This document shows positions 27,927 to 37,253 of a stretch of 64,000 bases of DNA, piece after piece (the stretch's first letter is position 1; each line of letters starts with the position of its first letter). Source of the stretch: Pseudomonas sp. RSB 5.4 (GTDB lineage Bacteria > Pseudomonadota > Gammaproteobacteria > Pseudomonadales > Pseudomonadaceae); the NCBI RefSeq assembly GCF_037126175.1, contig NZ_CP146986.1, forward strand, positions 620,001 to 684,000, written 5' to 3'. The position numbers and the translations under genes are program-made. The notes beneath the pieces were generated by a model, which saw only the letters and a list, made by a program, of their open reading frames with translations, ran no database searches and had not been told where the DNA came from.

Positions 27927-28429
27927 TTGAGTATCCGCAAAGAAGGGCTGCTGATTTCGCCGTCGCTGAGCTGGCGCAGGGCCTGGCGGGCGCGGGACAG
28001 GCGCGACATCACAGTGCCGGTGGGGACGTTAAGGATTTCGGCGACTTCCTTGTAGCTCAGGCCTTCGACCGAGACCATCAGCAACAAAGCGCGTTGCTCG
28101 GTGGGCAGACGATCGAAGGCTCGCAAGGTGGATTGGGCGATGACTGTGCGTTCGGTCGAGGGCTCGGCGTCGTCGCGACCAGTAAAGAATTCGAGCATTC
28201 GCGCATAACGGCGTGAGCGCCGATGGGCGTCGAGAAACTGCCGATAGAGGATCGCGAACAGCCATGCGCGCACATCACCCTCGGCGCGTTTTGCGCCCCA
28301 GCCGGACAGGGCCCGCTCGAGGCTGGCCTGTACCAGATCGTCGGCGCTGCTGCTGTTGCGGGTCAGTGACACGGCAAAGCGGCGCAATCTGGGAATGATT
28401 TCTCTCAAATGTTCGTCGAATTCGCTCAT
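27923..28429 (-). CDS. ECF-type RNA polymerase sigma factor
   Basis: 168 aa. Region 2 (RRFAVSLTRNSSSADDLVQASLERAL ... DVRAWLFAILYRQFLDAHRR) and region 4 (LPTEQRALLLMVSVEGLSYKEVAEILNVPTGTVMSRLSRARQAL). Divergent from a catalase-type peroxidase and cytochrome b561, which with the anti-sigma gene make a four-gene oxidative-stress-type module. Its own promoter and that of the peroxidase share GGAATAA-N14-CGTCT, consistent with self-control. Confidence 0.93.
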   Translation of the reverse strand: MSEFDEHLREIIPRLRRFAVSLTRNSSSADDLVQASLERALSGWGAKRAEGDVRAWLFAILYRQFLDAHRRSRRYARMLEFFTGRDDAEPSTERTVIAQSTLRAFDRLPTEQRALLLMVSVEGLSYKEVAEILNVPTGTVMSRLSRARQALRQLSDGEISSPSLRILK

Positions 28430-28463
28430 GAATTTCTGCTAGTCACTACGCTGTGGACTAGGG

Positions 28464-28489
28464 AGACGTCTGCCGTTCGAGGTTATTCC
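28464..28489 (-). promoter_or_regulatory. Predicted ECF promoter of the sigma/anti-sigma operon
   Basis: Reading leftward: GGAATAA (28489-28483), 14-bp spacer, CGTCT (28468-28464), 35 bp before the sigma ATG. Matches the motif on the other strand at 28518-28543 in both boxes and spacer length. Confidence 0.7.
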
Positions 28490-28517
28490 ACGTTCGGAAA
28501 AATAAATACCGGGCCAT

Positions 28518-28543
28518 GGAATAAATCCCGATGGGGTGCGTCT
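28518..28543 (+). promoter_or_regulatory. Predicted ECF promoter of the peroxidase operon
   Basis: GGAATAA (28518-28524), 14-bp spacer, CGTCT (28539-28543), 44 bp before the peroxidase ATG. Confidence 0.7.
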
Positions 28544-28586
28544 TGCTGATTCTTCCTACTTGTGGCCGATGGCCCTGGAGTTATTC

Positions 28587-29681
28587 ATGGTTGATCGCAC
28601 TTCACCGCCGGGCAGGCCGCCGCGCCCGCCCTTGAGTGCCGCGAGCACAGTGTTGCGCCTGACGGCGATTGCCGTGGTCGTTGCCGCTGTCGCCGGGGCG
28701 TTTGCCTACGTGCACGGTAATCTTGACCCACAACGTCTGACGCCCAAGGCGCTGGTCGATGTACTGGAAAAAAATAACGGCGTGCATCCCGGGTTTCGGC
28801 GCAACCACGCCAAGGGCGTGTGCGTGATCGGGCATTTCGAGAGCAGTGGCGAGGCGCGGGCGTTTTCTGCCGCGCAGGTGTTCAGCGAGGCGCAGACCCC
28901 GGTAGTCGGGCGCTTCGCCTTGCCGGCGGGGAATCCCTACGCCCCGGACACCAGTGTGCCGATCCGCAGTCTGGCGCTGCGTTTCACTCAAGCCAATGGT
29001 CAGCAATGGCGCACCGGGATGAACAGCATGCCGGTGTTCCCGGTCGGCACTCCCGAGGCGTTCTACCAACTGCAGCAGGCACAGTCGCCGGATCCGGCCA
29101 CAGGTAAACCGGATCCATCGAAAGTGCCGGCATTCTTCGCCGCCCACCCGGAAGCCGTGCCGTTTCTGACCTGGGTGAAGACCGCCAAACCGTCGGCCAG
29201 CTATGCCACTGAAACCTACAACAGCGTCAATGCGTTCTATCTGGTCAACGCCAGTGGGCAGAAGCAGGCGGTGCGTTGGAGTGTCACGCCACTGGCGCGT
29301 GATGCCGCCGGAGCCTCGGCGCCGGAAGGTGCGGATTTTCTCGAGAAGGATCTGGTGCAGCGTCTGGCCGAAGGGCCGCTGCGCTGGCAGCTGAATATCA
29401 CCCTGGCCAACCCCGGTGATCCGGTGAATGACGCCAGCAAAACCTGGCCCGAGGGCCGCAAGGTGATCAACGCCGGCACGCTGGTGCTGGAGAAAACTCA
29501 GCCGCAGCTCAGCGGCGAATGCCGCGACATCAACTACGATCCGCTGGTGCTGCCGGCTGGTATCGAAGGCTCCGACGACCCGCTGCTCGCCGCGCGTTCC
29601 GCCGGTTATGCCGATTCCTATCTGCGGCGTACCAGTGAAGTCAGCCAATTGCCCGCCGCCCGTCAGGAGGCTCGCCCATGA
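28587..29681 (+). CDS. Catalase-family peroxidase (SrpA-like), membrane-anchored or exported
   Basis: 364 aa from ATG at 28587 (GGAG 6 bases upstream). N-terminal hydrophobic segment (TVLRLTAIAVVVAAVAGAFAYV) suggests export or anchoring. Then a minimal heme-catalase core: NHAKGVCVIGHFES (distal region), RFALPAGNPYAPDTSVPIRSLALRF, and YNSVNAFYLVNASGQKQAVRW. At about 365 residues it is shorter than true catalases (480+), as in SrpA catalase-related peroxidases. Overlaps the downstream cytochrome b561 by ATGA; the cytochrome may supply quinol electrons for peroxide reduction. Confidence 0.85.
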   Translation: MVDRTSPPGRPPRPPLSAASTVLRLTAIAVVVAAVAGAFAYVHGNLDPQRLTPKALVDVLEKNNGVHPGFRRNHAKGVCVIGHFESSGEARAFSAAQVFSEAQTPVVGRFALPAGNPYAPDTSVPIRSLALRFTQANGQQWRTGMNSMPVFPVGTPEAFYQLQQAQSPDPATGKPDPSKVPAFFAAHPEAVPFLTWVKTAKPSASYATETYNSVNAFYLVNASGQKQAVRWSVTPLARDAAGASAPEGADFLEKDLVQRLAEGPLRWQLNITLANPGDPVNDASKTWPEGRKVINAGTLVLEKTQPQLSGECRDINYDPLVLPAGIEGSDDPLLAARSAGYADSYLRRTSEVSQLPAARQEARP

Positions 29682-30223
29682 GCACGCAACCGACTCATTT
29701 CGCGCTGTTGGCGCGGCTGCTGCACTGGCTGATGGCGCTGATGATCATCGCCATGTTGTTCATTGGCGCCGGCATGGTCACTTCGGTTTCACAGCGGCAT
29801 GAATGGCTGATTCATCTGCATAAACCTCTTGGTATCGCGATTTTGCTGCTGGTGGTCGTGCGCCTGTTGGTACGGTTTTCTACCCGACAGCCGCCGCTGC
29901 CGGCCGATCTGCCGGGCTGGCAGGTGATGGCGGCCAAGGCTTCGCATGTGTTGTTGTACGCGTTGATGCTGGTGCTGCCGGTGCTCGGTTGGGCGATGAT
30001 CAGTGCGTCGGGTGAGCCGGTGATGCTGAGCAATACCCTGCAATTGCCGTCGATCCTGCCGGCCGATGCGCAAGTGTTTGCCCTGCTGCGCAAGGCGCAT
30101 GGCTATCTGGCGTACCTGTTGTTCCTGACGGTGCTGTTGCACCTGGCGGCGGCGCTGTTCCACGGTTGGGTGCGCCGCGACGAGGTGCTCGACAGCATGT
30201 TGCGCGGTCGCGATCGCGATTAA
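29678..30223 (+). CDS. Cytochrome b561 coupled to the peroxidase
   Basis: 181 aa, four membrane helices, with heme-ligand type histidines in RLLHWLMAL, LIHLHKPLG, KASHVLLYAL and KAHGYLAYLL / LLHLAAALFHGW. Starts inside the stop of the peroxidase gene, so both come from one mRNA. Ends convergently and overlapping by 3 bp with the MFS gene on the other strand. Confidence 0.9.
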   Translation: MSTQPTHFALLARLLHWLMALMIIAMLFIGAGMVTSVSQRHEWLIHLHKPLGIAILLLVVVRLLVRFSTRQPPLPADLPGWQVMAAKASHVLLYALMLVLPVLGWAMISASGEPVMLSNTLQLPSILPADAQVFALLRKAHGYLAYLLFLTVLLHLAAALFHGWVRRDEVLDSMLRGRDRD

Positions 30224-31419
30224 CCCGCTTGTGTGGCGCACCGCTGGGGGGCGCCACTTTTCAGGGTCAACCACCAATAACCCAGCGCCACTGCATTGAT
30301 AGCGGCGCCAAGCAGACACACGCCGGTCCAGCCAGCCCAGGCGTACATCGCCGTCGAGGTAATCGAGCCCAATGCGCTGCCGATCGAATAGAACAGCATG
30401 TAGCCGGCGGTGAGGCGGCTTTGCGCTTCGGGACGCACACTGTAGATCATGCTCTGGCTGGTGACATGCACGGCCTGCAAGCCCAGATCGAGGGTGATCA
30501 CCCCCAGCAACAGCGCCCACAACGAGGACTGGGTGAGGGCGATCGGCAGCCACGAAGCGAGCATCAGCAGCAGCGACAGACCACTGACCCATTGGCCGAG
30601 GCCGCGATCAGCCAGATGTCCGGCACGCGCGGCGGCGAGTGCACCGGCGGCGCCGGCCAAGCCGAACAGGCCGATTTCACTGTGCGACAACGACAGCGGC
30701 GGAGCGGCCAGCGGCAGTACCATCGGCGTCCACAGGACCATGGCGCTGGCGAAGGTCAGCAACGCGAGAATTGCCCGTTGGCGCAGCACCGGCTCTTGCC
30801 GGAACAGACTGAACACCGAAGCGATCAGCGCGCCGTAACGGCTCGCGGGCTGCGCGGCTTCATCCTTGGGCAATACGCGCAACAGCAGCAGCGCCATGAG
30901 CAGCGTCAGACCCGCAGACAGCAGATAGATCGCGCGCCAACCCGCCAGATCAGCCATGGCCCCGGCAATCGTGCGAGCAAGCAGAATGCCGACGACGATG
31001 CCACTGGTGACCACGCCGACCACGCGACCGCGCTGCGCCGGGATCGCCAGTGTCGCGGCGTACGCCACCAGCACTTGCGTCACCACCGCGAGCAAGCCGG
31101 TCAGGGTCATGCCGAGCAACAACCACACGCTGCTGGGCGCCAGCGCGATCATCAACAGCGCGGCGGCCGAGAGCAGGGTCTGGGTGACGATCAGTCGGCG
31201 TCGGTTGAGCAGGTCGCCGAGTGGCACCAGTAACACTAGACCGATGCCATAGCCGATCTGCGTCAAAGTGATGACGATGCCGATGGTGGCTGGCGACATG
31301 GCGAAGGCCTCGGCCATGGCGTCCAGCAGCGGCTGCGCGTAATACACGTTGCCCACGGCCAGTCCACAGGCGATGGCGAACAGCAGCACCACGCTGCTTT
31401 TGAGGGGTTGAGATTGCAT
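30220..31419 (-). CDS. MFS transporter (DHA1-type exporter)
   Basis: 399 aa, about 12 helices. Motif A-like GDLLNRRRLIV after helix 2 and GIVVGILLARTIAGAMADLAGWR. The N-terminus SSVVLLFAIACGLAVGNVYYAQPLLD is typical of small-molecule exporters often found next to LysR or HxlR regulators. No regulator adjoins here, but a perfect palindrome sits 23-66 bp before its ATG. Ribosome site AAGGAATAAGGGC. Substrate unknown. Confidence 0.85.
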   Translation of the reverse strand: MQSQPLKSSVVLLFAIACGLAVGNVYYAQPLLDAMAEAFAMSPATIGIVITLTQIGYGIGLVLLVPLGDLLNRRRLIVTQTLLSAAALLMIALAPSSVWLLLGMTLTGLLAVVTQVLVAYAATLAIPAQRGRVVGVVTSGIVVGILLARTIAGAMADLAGWRAIYLLSAGLTLLMALLLLRVLPKDEAAQPASRYGALIASVFSLFRQEPVLRQRAILALLTFASAMVLWTPMVLPLAAPPLSLSHSEIGLFGLAGAAGALAAARAGHLADRGLGQWVSGLSLLLMLASWLPIALTQSSLWALLLGVITLDLGLQAVHVTSQSMIYSVRPEAQSRLTAGYMLFYSIGSALGSITSTAMYAWAGWTGVCLLGAAINAVALGYWWLTLKSGAPQRCATQAG

Positions 31420-31441
31420 GCCCTTATTCCTTTTTGGGTTT

Positions 31442-31485
31442 CAAATTAAAACCAGAATCACGTTAAGCATTCTGGTTTTAATTTG
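31442..31485. promoter_or_regulatory. Perfect palindrome (operator candidate) before the MFS gene
   Basis: Arms of 17 bp, CAAATTAAAACCAGAAT and its exact inverse, with a 10-bp spacer, 23 bp upstream of the exporter ATG and overlapping any plausible -10. Not followed by a T-run suited to termination; the gene upstream has its own terminator. Confidence 0.65.
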
Positions 31486-31516
31486 CAACCTTGTTGGTCG
31501 TGGCGTTTGATTGCGC

Positions 31517-31549
31517 AAAAAAAAGATCGCAGACAAAGCTGCGATCTTT
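31517..31549 (-). terminator. Terminator of the M14 peptidase gene
   Basis: 11-bp stem AAAGATCGCAG / CTGCGATCTTT, 6-nt loop, followed on the minus strand by eight T. Confidence 0.92.
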
Positions 31550-31568
31550 GGGTGGAGCGGGGGAGGGA

Positions 31569-32720
31569 TCAGCGCAGGGTGTCGACCATATCGGCGATGG
31601 TGGTCAGCACATCCTTGCCCAACTGTTTCGAGCGCTTGCCGGACCAGCCCGTTTCTTTGTTCGGATGGTCATCGTGATCCTTGAAAGGCATTTCCAGGGT
31701 CAGCGACAGGCAGTCGTATTTCTGGCCTACAGCGTTGCAGGCCAGGGTCATGTTGGCTTGGCCCGGTTCGTCGCGGGTGTAGCCGTACTTGGTCTGGAAG
31801 TCTTTGGTGGTGTGTTTGAGGTGGGTGCGGAAATGCTCTTCGAGCTTCTCGATGCGCGGCGTGTAACCCGGGTTGCCTTCACAACCGGCGGTGAACACGT
31901 GGGGGATTTCCTCATCACCGTGTACGTCGAGGAACAGATCGACGCCGTACTTTTCCATTTGCTGCTGTACGAAAAGTACTTCGGGGCTGACCTCCTGACT
32001 GGCGCTCTGCCAGGCACGGTTCAAGTCCTGGCCAATGGCGTTGGTGCGCAGGTGACCGTGGAAGGCGCCGTCCGGGTTCATGTTCGGCACCAGATACAGG
32101 TCGGCACTGGCGAGCAGCGTGTTCAGCACGGGATCGTCGTGGCGTTCCAGGCGCTCGATCACGCCTTCCATGAACCATTCGGCCATGTGCTCGCCCGGGT
32201 GCTGTTGCGCGATGATCCAGACTTTGCGCTGACCTTCGGCACCGCTGCCCTTGCGTAGCAGTTGAATGTCACGACCCTCGACGCTCTTGCCGGTGGCCAG
32301 CAGTTCGGTGCCGGCCTTGGTCAGCGCCTGCTCGATCAGCCAGTCATGACGACCGCGGCTGTAGGGTTCGAAGTAGGCGAACCAGGCATGGGTTTGCTCG
32401 GCTTCGAGGCAAAAGCGCAGGCTGTCACCTTCAAAACTGGTGGGAATGCGGAACCAGTTGACGTGGTCGTAGGAAGCGACGGCCTGATAGCCGGTCCAGG
32501 CTTTGTTGTAAGAGGACTGGCTGGCGTTGACCAGGCGAAACCAGTGTTCCTGATGAACATGCAGGCCGCTGGCCTTGAAGTGGAACCACTGAAAATGCGC
32601 GCTGCGGGTATCGGGGCGAATGGCCAGAACCGGGTTGAGCGGATTGGAGATGTCGATGACTTGGATGTTGCCGCTGTCGAAATTGGCGCTGATGTCGAAC
32701 GAAGATTTGGCCACGGTCAT
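31569..32720 (-). CDS. M14-family cytosolic zinc carboxypeptidase
   Basis: 383 aa. N-terminal beta-rich domain (about 1-130) characteristic of AGBL/Nna1-type carboxypeptidases, then the peptidase: zinc ligands H174 and E177 in AQQHPGEHMAEWF, H267 in LDVHGDEE, catalytic E343 in TLEMPFKDHD. No signal peptide. In eukaryotes this subfamily trims glutamates from tubulin; bacterial substrates are mostly undefined. Monocistronic with its own terminator. Confidence 0.9.
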   Translation of the reverse strand: MTVAKSSFDISANFDSGNIQVIDISNPLNPVLAIRPDTRSAHFQWFHFKASGLHVHQEHWFRLVNASQSSYNKAWTGYQAVASYDHVNWFRIPTSFEGDSLRFCLEAEQTHAWFAYFEPYSRGRHDWLIEQALTKAGTELLATGKSVEGRDIQLLRKGSGAEGQRKVWIIAQQHPGEHMAEWFMEGVIERLERHDDPVLNTLLASADLYLVPNMNPDGAFHGHLRTNAIGQDLNRAWQSASQEVSPEVLFVQQQMEKYGVDLFLDVHGDEEIPHVFTAGCEGNPGYTPRIEKLEEHFRTHLKHTTKDFQTKYGYTRDEPGQANMTLACNAVGQKYDCLSLTLEMPFKDHDDHPNKETGWSGKRSKQLGKDVLTTIADMVDTLR

Positions 32721-32816
32721 ATCGATTCCTGAATATGATTTTTATGGCGGCTACTTTACACGCAAGACTGGAGGGAAACCGAGGGAAATTGCGGCTTGCG
32801 GTGGGGGGCGTCTTCC

Positions 32817-32981
32817 ATGACGCGCAAGCAGCTTAGAGACTGTGCAATTGATTCTCAAGTGCTAATTGTCATTGGTTTGCCCCAATCCGGCCGGGCTGAG
32901 CTTGCCAAGCGATATTCTTTTGATATTATCCGCGCCATCGAATTTGCAGCATCCAAAGACTTCATTAGCCTGAAGCCATAA
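32817..32981 (+). CDS. Doubtful 54-codon ORF
   Basis: MTRKQLRDCAIDSQVLIVIG onward, ending LKP at a TAA 16 bp before the prrF terminator run. Codon use is unlike the neighbours (many A/T third positions) and there is no clear ribosome site or homologue I recognise. It could be a foreign small gene or simply lower-GC intergenic DNA. Confidence 0.15.
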   Translation: MTRKQLRDCAIDSQVLIVIGLPQSGRAELAKRYSFDIIRAIEFAASKDFISLKP

Positions 32982-32996
32982 GCCCGAACAACGGGC

Positions 32997-33108
32997 AAAA
33001 AAAAGACCCGGCAAAAAGCCGGGTCAAAAACCGTGATTAGCCTGATGAGGAGATAGTTCAGAGACCGACCTAAGGTCTCTGTTCCATCGACTGATCTCGC
33101 GACCAGTT
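32997..33108 (-). ncRNA. prrF: PrrF iron-responsive small RNA
   Basis: On the minus strand the RNA starts AACTGGTCGCGAGATCAG, contains the PrrF pairing core CTCCTCATCAGGCTAATCAC, and ends in GACCCGGC-TTTTT-GCCGGGTC plus eight T: about 112 nt, the known size. PrrF RNAs repress iron-rich, non-essential proteins such as SodB and TCA enzymes when iron is low, working with Hfq, and are repressed by Fur. In P. fluorescens-type genomes PrrF1 and PrrF2 lie at separate loci; I cannot tell which copy this is. My recall of the P. aeruginosa sequence is the basis; the start, core and terminator all fit. Confidence 0.93.
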
Positions 33109-33109
33109 G

Positions 33110-33143
33110 CTTGCAATAATAATCATTATCATTTGCAAGTCAA
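33110..33143 (-). promoter_or_regulatory. prrF promoter with Fur box
   Basis: Minus strand: TTGACT (33143-33138), 16-bp spacer, TATTAT (33121-33116), 7 bp to the RNA start. Spacer and -10 form a Fur box: on the plus strand AATAATCATTATC matches the consensus GATAATGATAATCATTATC at about 15 of 19 positions. Confidence 0.9.
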
Positions 33144-33200
33144 ACGTTTTTATCTGCGCGATTGGAAAATTCTTTCCTGTCCGTTCGTTTCTCGTGTTCT

Positions 33201-33539
33201 TCAGAGCTGCTCGCCATCAATTGAATGATCGACCATCGCTCGCGCCATATCCACCATATGCACCACCGAAAATGCCAGGTCACGGCTTGCGCCTTGCAGG
33301 TTTTCGGCTGCCTTGAAGGCGGTGGCGGCTGCGCAGCGCAGCAGATCCGAGGCGTGCACCAGAGCCTCTTCGCCACTGAGGTGGCGTTTCACATCGAAAA
33401 AACGCTCGTCGACTTCGGGTTCTGACACAGCTGGTTTCAAGTAATAGTCCAGTGCTCGCTGCGCTGCTGCGTTGCCCTGAGGGGAGGTGAACGTGGTGTC
33501 CATTTGCAGGTCGGGCAAGTCTTTACTGCTGATATTCAT
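33201..33539 (-). CDS. DUF6124-like (DUF3077-type) small protein
   Basis: 112 aa, soluble, no signal peptide. Begins MNISSKDLPDLQMDTTFTS; middle has EEALVHASDLLRCAAATAFKAAENLQG and a helical C-terminus ending VDHSIDGEQL. I recognise it as the small, widespread, functionally undefined Pseudomonas family now called DUF6124, often in several copies per genome. AAGGAG lies 11 bases before the start. Divergent from an S24 repressor, which may control it. Confidence 0.6.
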   Translation of the reverse strand: MNISSKDLPDLQMDTTFTSPQGNAAAQRALDYYLKPAVSEPEVDERFFDVKRHLSGEEALVHASDLLRCAAATAFKAAENLQGASRDLAFSVVHMVDMARAMVDHSIDGEQL

Positions 33540-33596
33540 GGTGAAGGGTCACTCCTTGTTCGATTGAAAGTCCGTGCTTTCAGCATAGTACGATGC

Positions 33597-33624
33597 GTAG
33601 TTGTGACCAGAATTTAAATACTAC
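33597..33624. promoter_or_regulatory. Inverted repeat in the S24-repressor upstream region
   Basis: GTAGT (33597-33601) and ACTAC (33620-33624) with an 18-bp AT-rich spacer, 47 bp before the repressor ATG, a plausible operator for an XRE-type dimer. Confidence 0.35.
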
Positions 33625-33670
33625 AATATGTGTTTTGCCGGCCGAAGGCGGGCCGAGTAAGGTGCCGCAC

Positions 33671-34330
33671 ATGGATAAATGGATTGAGTTGGTCAAGGCC
33701 AAGATGAGTGAACTCAAAATCACTCAAACAGAGCTCGGAGAGCGCGTCGGCATGTCCCAGGGCGGGATCGGCCATTGGCTGAACAAACGTCGCGAGCCGG
33801 GCATCACGGAAATGAACCGCGTGTTGCAGGCGCTGGGCATGGACTTCCTGGAAGTGGTGCTGGTGATTCGCGAACCGCAGGAAGTCGACGATGACGAGAT
33901 GCCACTGGCGCAGAAGTACAACCCGTATTTCCGCTATCCGGTCAGTGACTGGCACACCCCGTGCGAAGTGCGTGAGGGTGCATCCACGACTTACGCCGCG
34001 ACGCCTGACAAGCAGCGTTTCGAACTGACGGATTATCACGCCCGTGGCGCGGCGTTCTGGCTGACGGTGACGGGAAATTCGATGACCGCACCTTCGGGCC
34101 AGAGCATCGCCGAAGGCATGTTGATCCTGGTCGATCCGGAAGTGGAAGCGGTGCCCGGCAAACTGGTGATTGCCCAGTGGCAAGGCTGCGATGAAGCGAT
34201 CTTTCGCAAGCTCGACGAAGAGGGCGGCCAGCGTTACCTGGTACCGCTCAATCCGACCTGGCCCAAGGCTCTGTTGACCGACGAGTGTCGAATCATCGGC
34301 GTGGTGGTTCAGGCTACGGCGCGTTTCTAG
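33671..34330 (+). CDS. XRE HTH / S24 LexA-like repressor
   Basis: 219 aa from ATG at 33671 (AAGGTG 7 bases upstream); the longer frame to 33593 is unsupported. HTH at about 16-40 (ITQTELGERVGMSQGGIGHWLNKR), linker, and an S24 peptidase domain with Ser137 (TGNSMTA) and Lys164 (VPGKLVIAQW), the autocleavage dyad. Resembles PrtR/CI-type regulators that are inactivated by RecA after DNA damage. No phage or pyocin genes adjoin, so it is a stand-alone regulator or the last trace of a mobile element; the target is unknown. Confidence 0.85.
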   Translation: MDKWIELVKAKMSELKITQTELGERVGMSQGGIGHWLNKRREPGITEMNRVLQALGMDFLEVVLVIREPQEVDDDEMPLAQKYNPYFRYPVSDWHTPCEVREGASTTYAATPDKQRFELTDYHARGAAFWLTVTGNSMTAPSGQSIAEGMLILVDPEVEAVPGKLVIAQWQGCDEAIFRKLDEEGGQRYLVPLNPTWPKALLTDECRIIGVVVQATARF

Positions 34331-34369
34331 TCAGATCGATCCTCGTTTTGCGCAGGATCGATCTCCCAT

Positions 34370-36318
<1,949 letters not shown>

Positions 36319-36319
<1 letters not shown>

Positions 36320-37134
36320 CAACGCGGCTCCTTGGTGGTGGTTGCGGCTTGCCAGCTCGGCGCACGTTTTTGCAGAAAGGCGCGCAGGCCTTCCTGGCCT
36401 TCGGGGCTGACGCGGATGCGCGCGATGGCGTTTTCGGTGTAACGGCGCAGGGCCGGGGTCAGCGCGCCGTTGCCCACTTCGCGCAGCAGATCTTTACTGG
36501 CGCGCATCGCGGCGGGGCTGTTGAGCAGCAGGTTGTCGATCCATTGTTCGACGGCTTGATCAAGCTCGGCGGCCGGGTAGCTTTCGGACAACAAACCGAT
36601 TTCCCGCGCCCGCTGCCCACCGAAGCGCTCGGCAGTCAGCGCATAACGACGCGCCGCACGTTCGCCGATGGCCTGCACCACGAACGGACTGATCACCGCC
36701 GGCGCCAGACCAATGCGCACTTCCGACAGACAGAATTGCGCATCGTCGGCGCCGATCGCCATGTCGCAGCAACTGATCAGCCCCAGCGCACCGCCGAACG
36801 CCGCACCCTGCACCACGGCCAGGGTCGGGATTTTCAGCTTGGCGAGGTTGTACATCAGCTCCGCCAGTTCGCGAGCATCGTCCAGATTGGTGTGGTAATC
36901 GAGTTCAGCCGATTGCTGCATCCACGCCAGATCGGCGCCGGCGCTGAAGTGCCGGCCACGCCCGCGCAGCAGAAGGAAACGCAGGCTGGCGTCGCTGGCG
37001 ACCTTGTCCAGTGCGAGGATCAGTTCGCGGATCATTTCGGCGTTGAACGCGTTGTTCTTTTCCGCACGATTGAGCCACAGGGTGGCGAAACCCCGTGGAT
37101 CGTTGTGTAGTTCGAGGGTGTTGAAGTCGCTCAT
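36319..37134 (-). CDS. liuC: 3-methylglutaconyl-CoA hydratase
   Basis: 271 aa from ATG at 37134. Crotonase fold: RGRGRHFSAGADLAWM and GAAFGGALGLISCCDMAI form the oxyanion hole and CoA site. Hydrates methylglutaconyl-CoA to HMG-CoA. The long frame upstream (to 37590) runs through a REP pair and liuB and is a shadow. Sits between liuB and liuD. Confidence 0.94.
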
Positions 37135-37156
37135 ATTCTTCCGTCTCCACGGTTTC

Positions 37157-37245
37157 TGTGGGAGCGGGCTTGCTCGCGAAGACGGTCTGTCAGTTGCGGA
37201 TACGTCGACTGATACACCGCTTTCGCGAGCAAGCCCGCTCCCACA
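37157..37245. repeat. REP pair (REPIN), type A, inside the liu operon
   Basis: Type A inverted pair filling the 119-bp gap between liuB and liuC. Confidence 0.93.
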
Positions 37246-37253
37246 AAAAAGCA

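Noticed and set aside
31442..31485. Transcription terminator
   Set aside because: The M14 gene has its own strong terminator at 31517-31549, and this palindrome has a 10-nt spacer, no adjoining U-run and lies over a promoter.
32982..33004. Plus-strand terminator from GCCCG/CGGGC followed by a run
   Set aside because: The run is A on the plus strand; it belongs to the prrF terminator on the minus strand.
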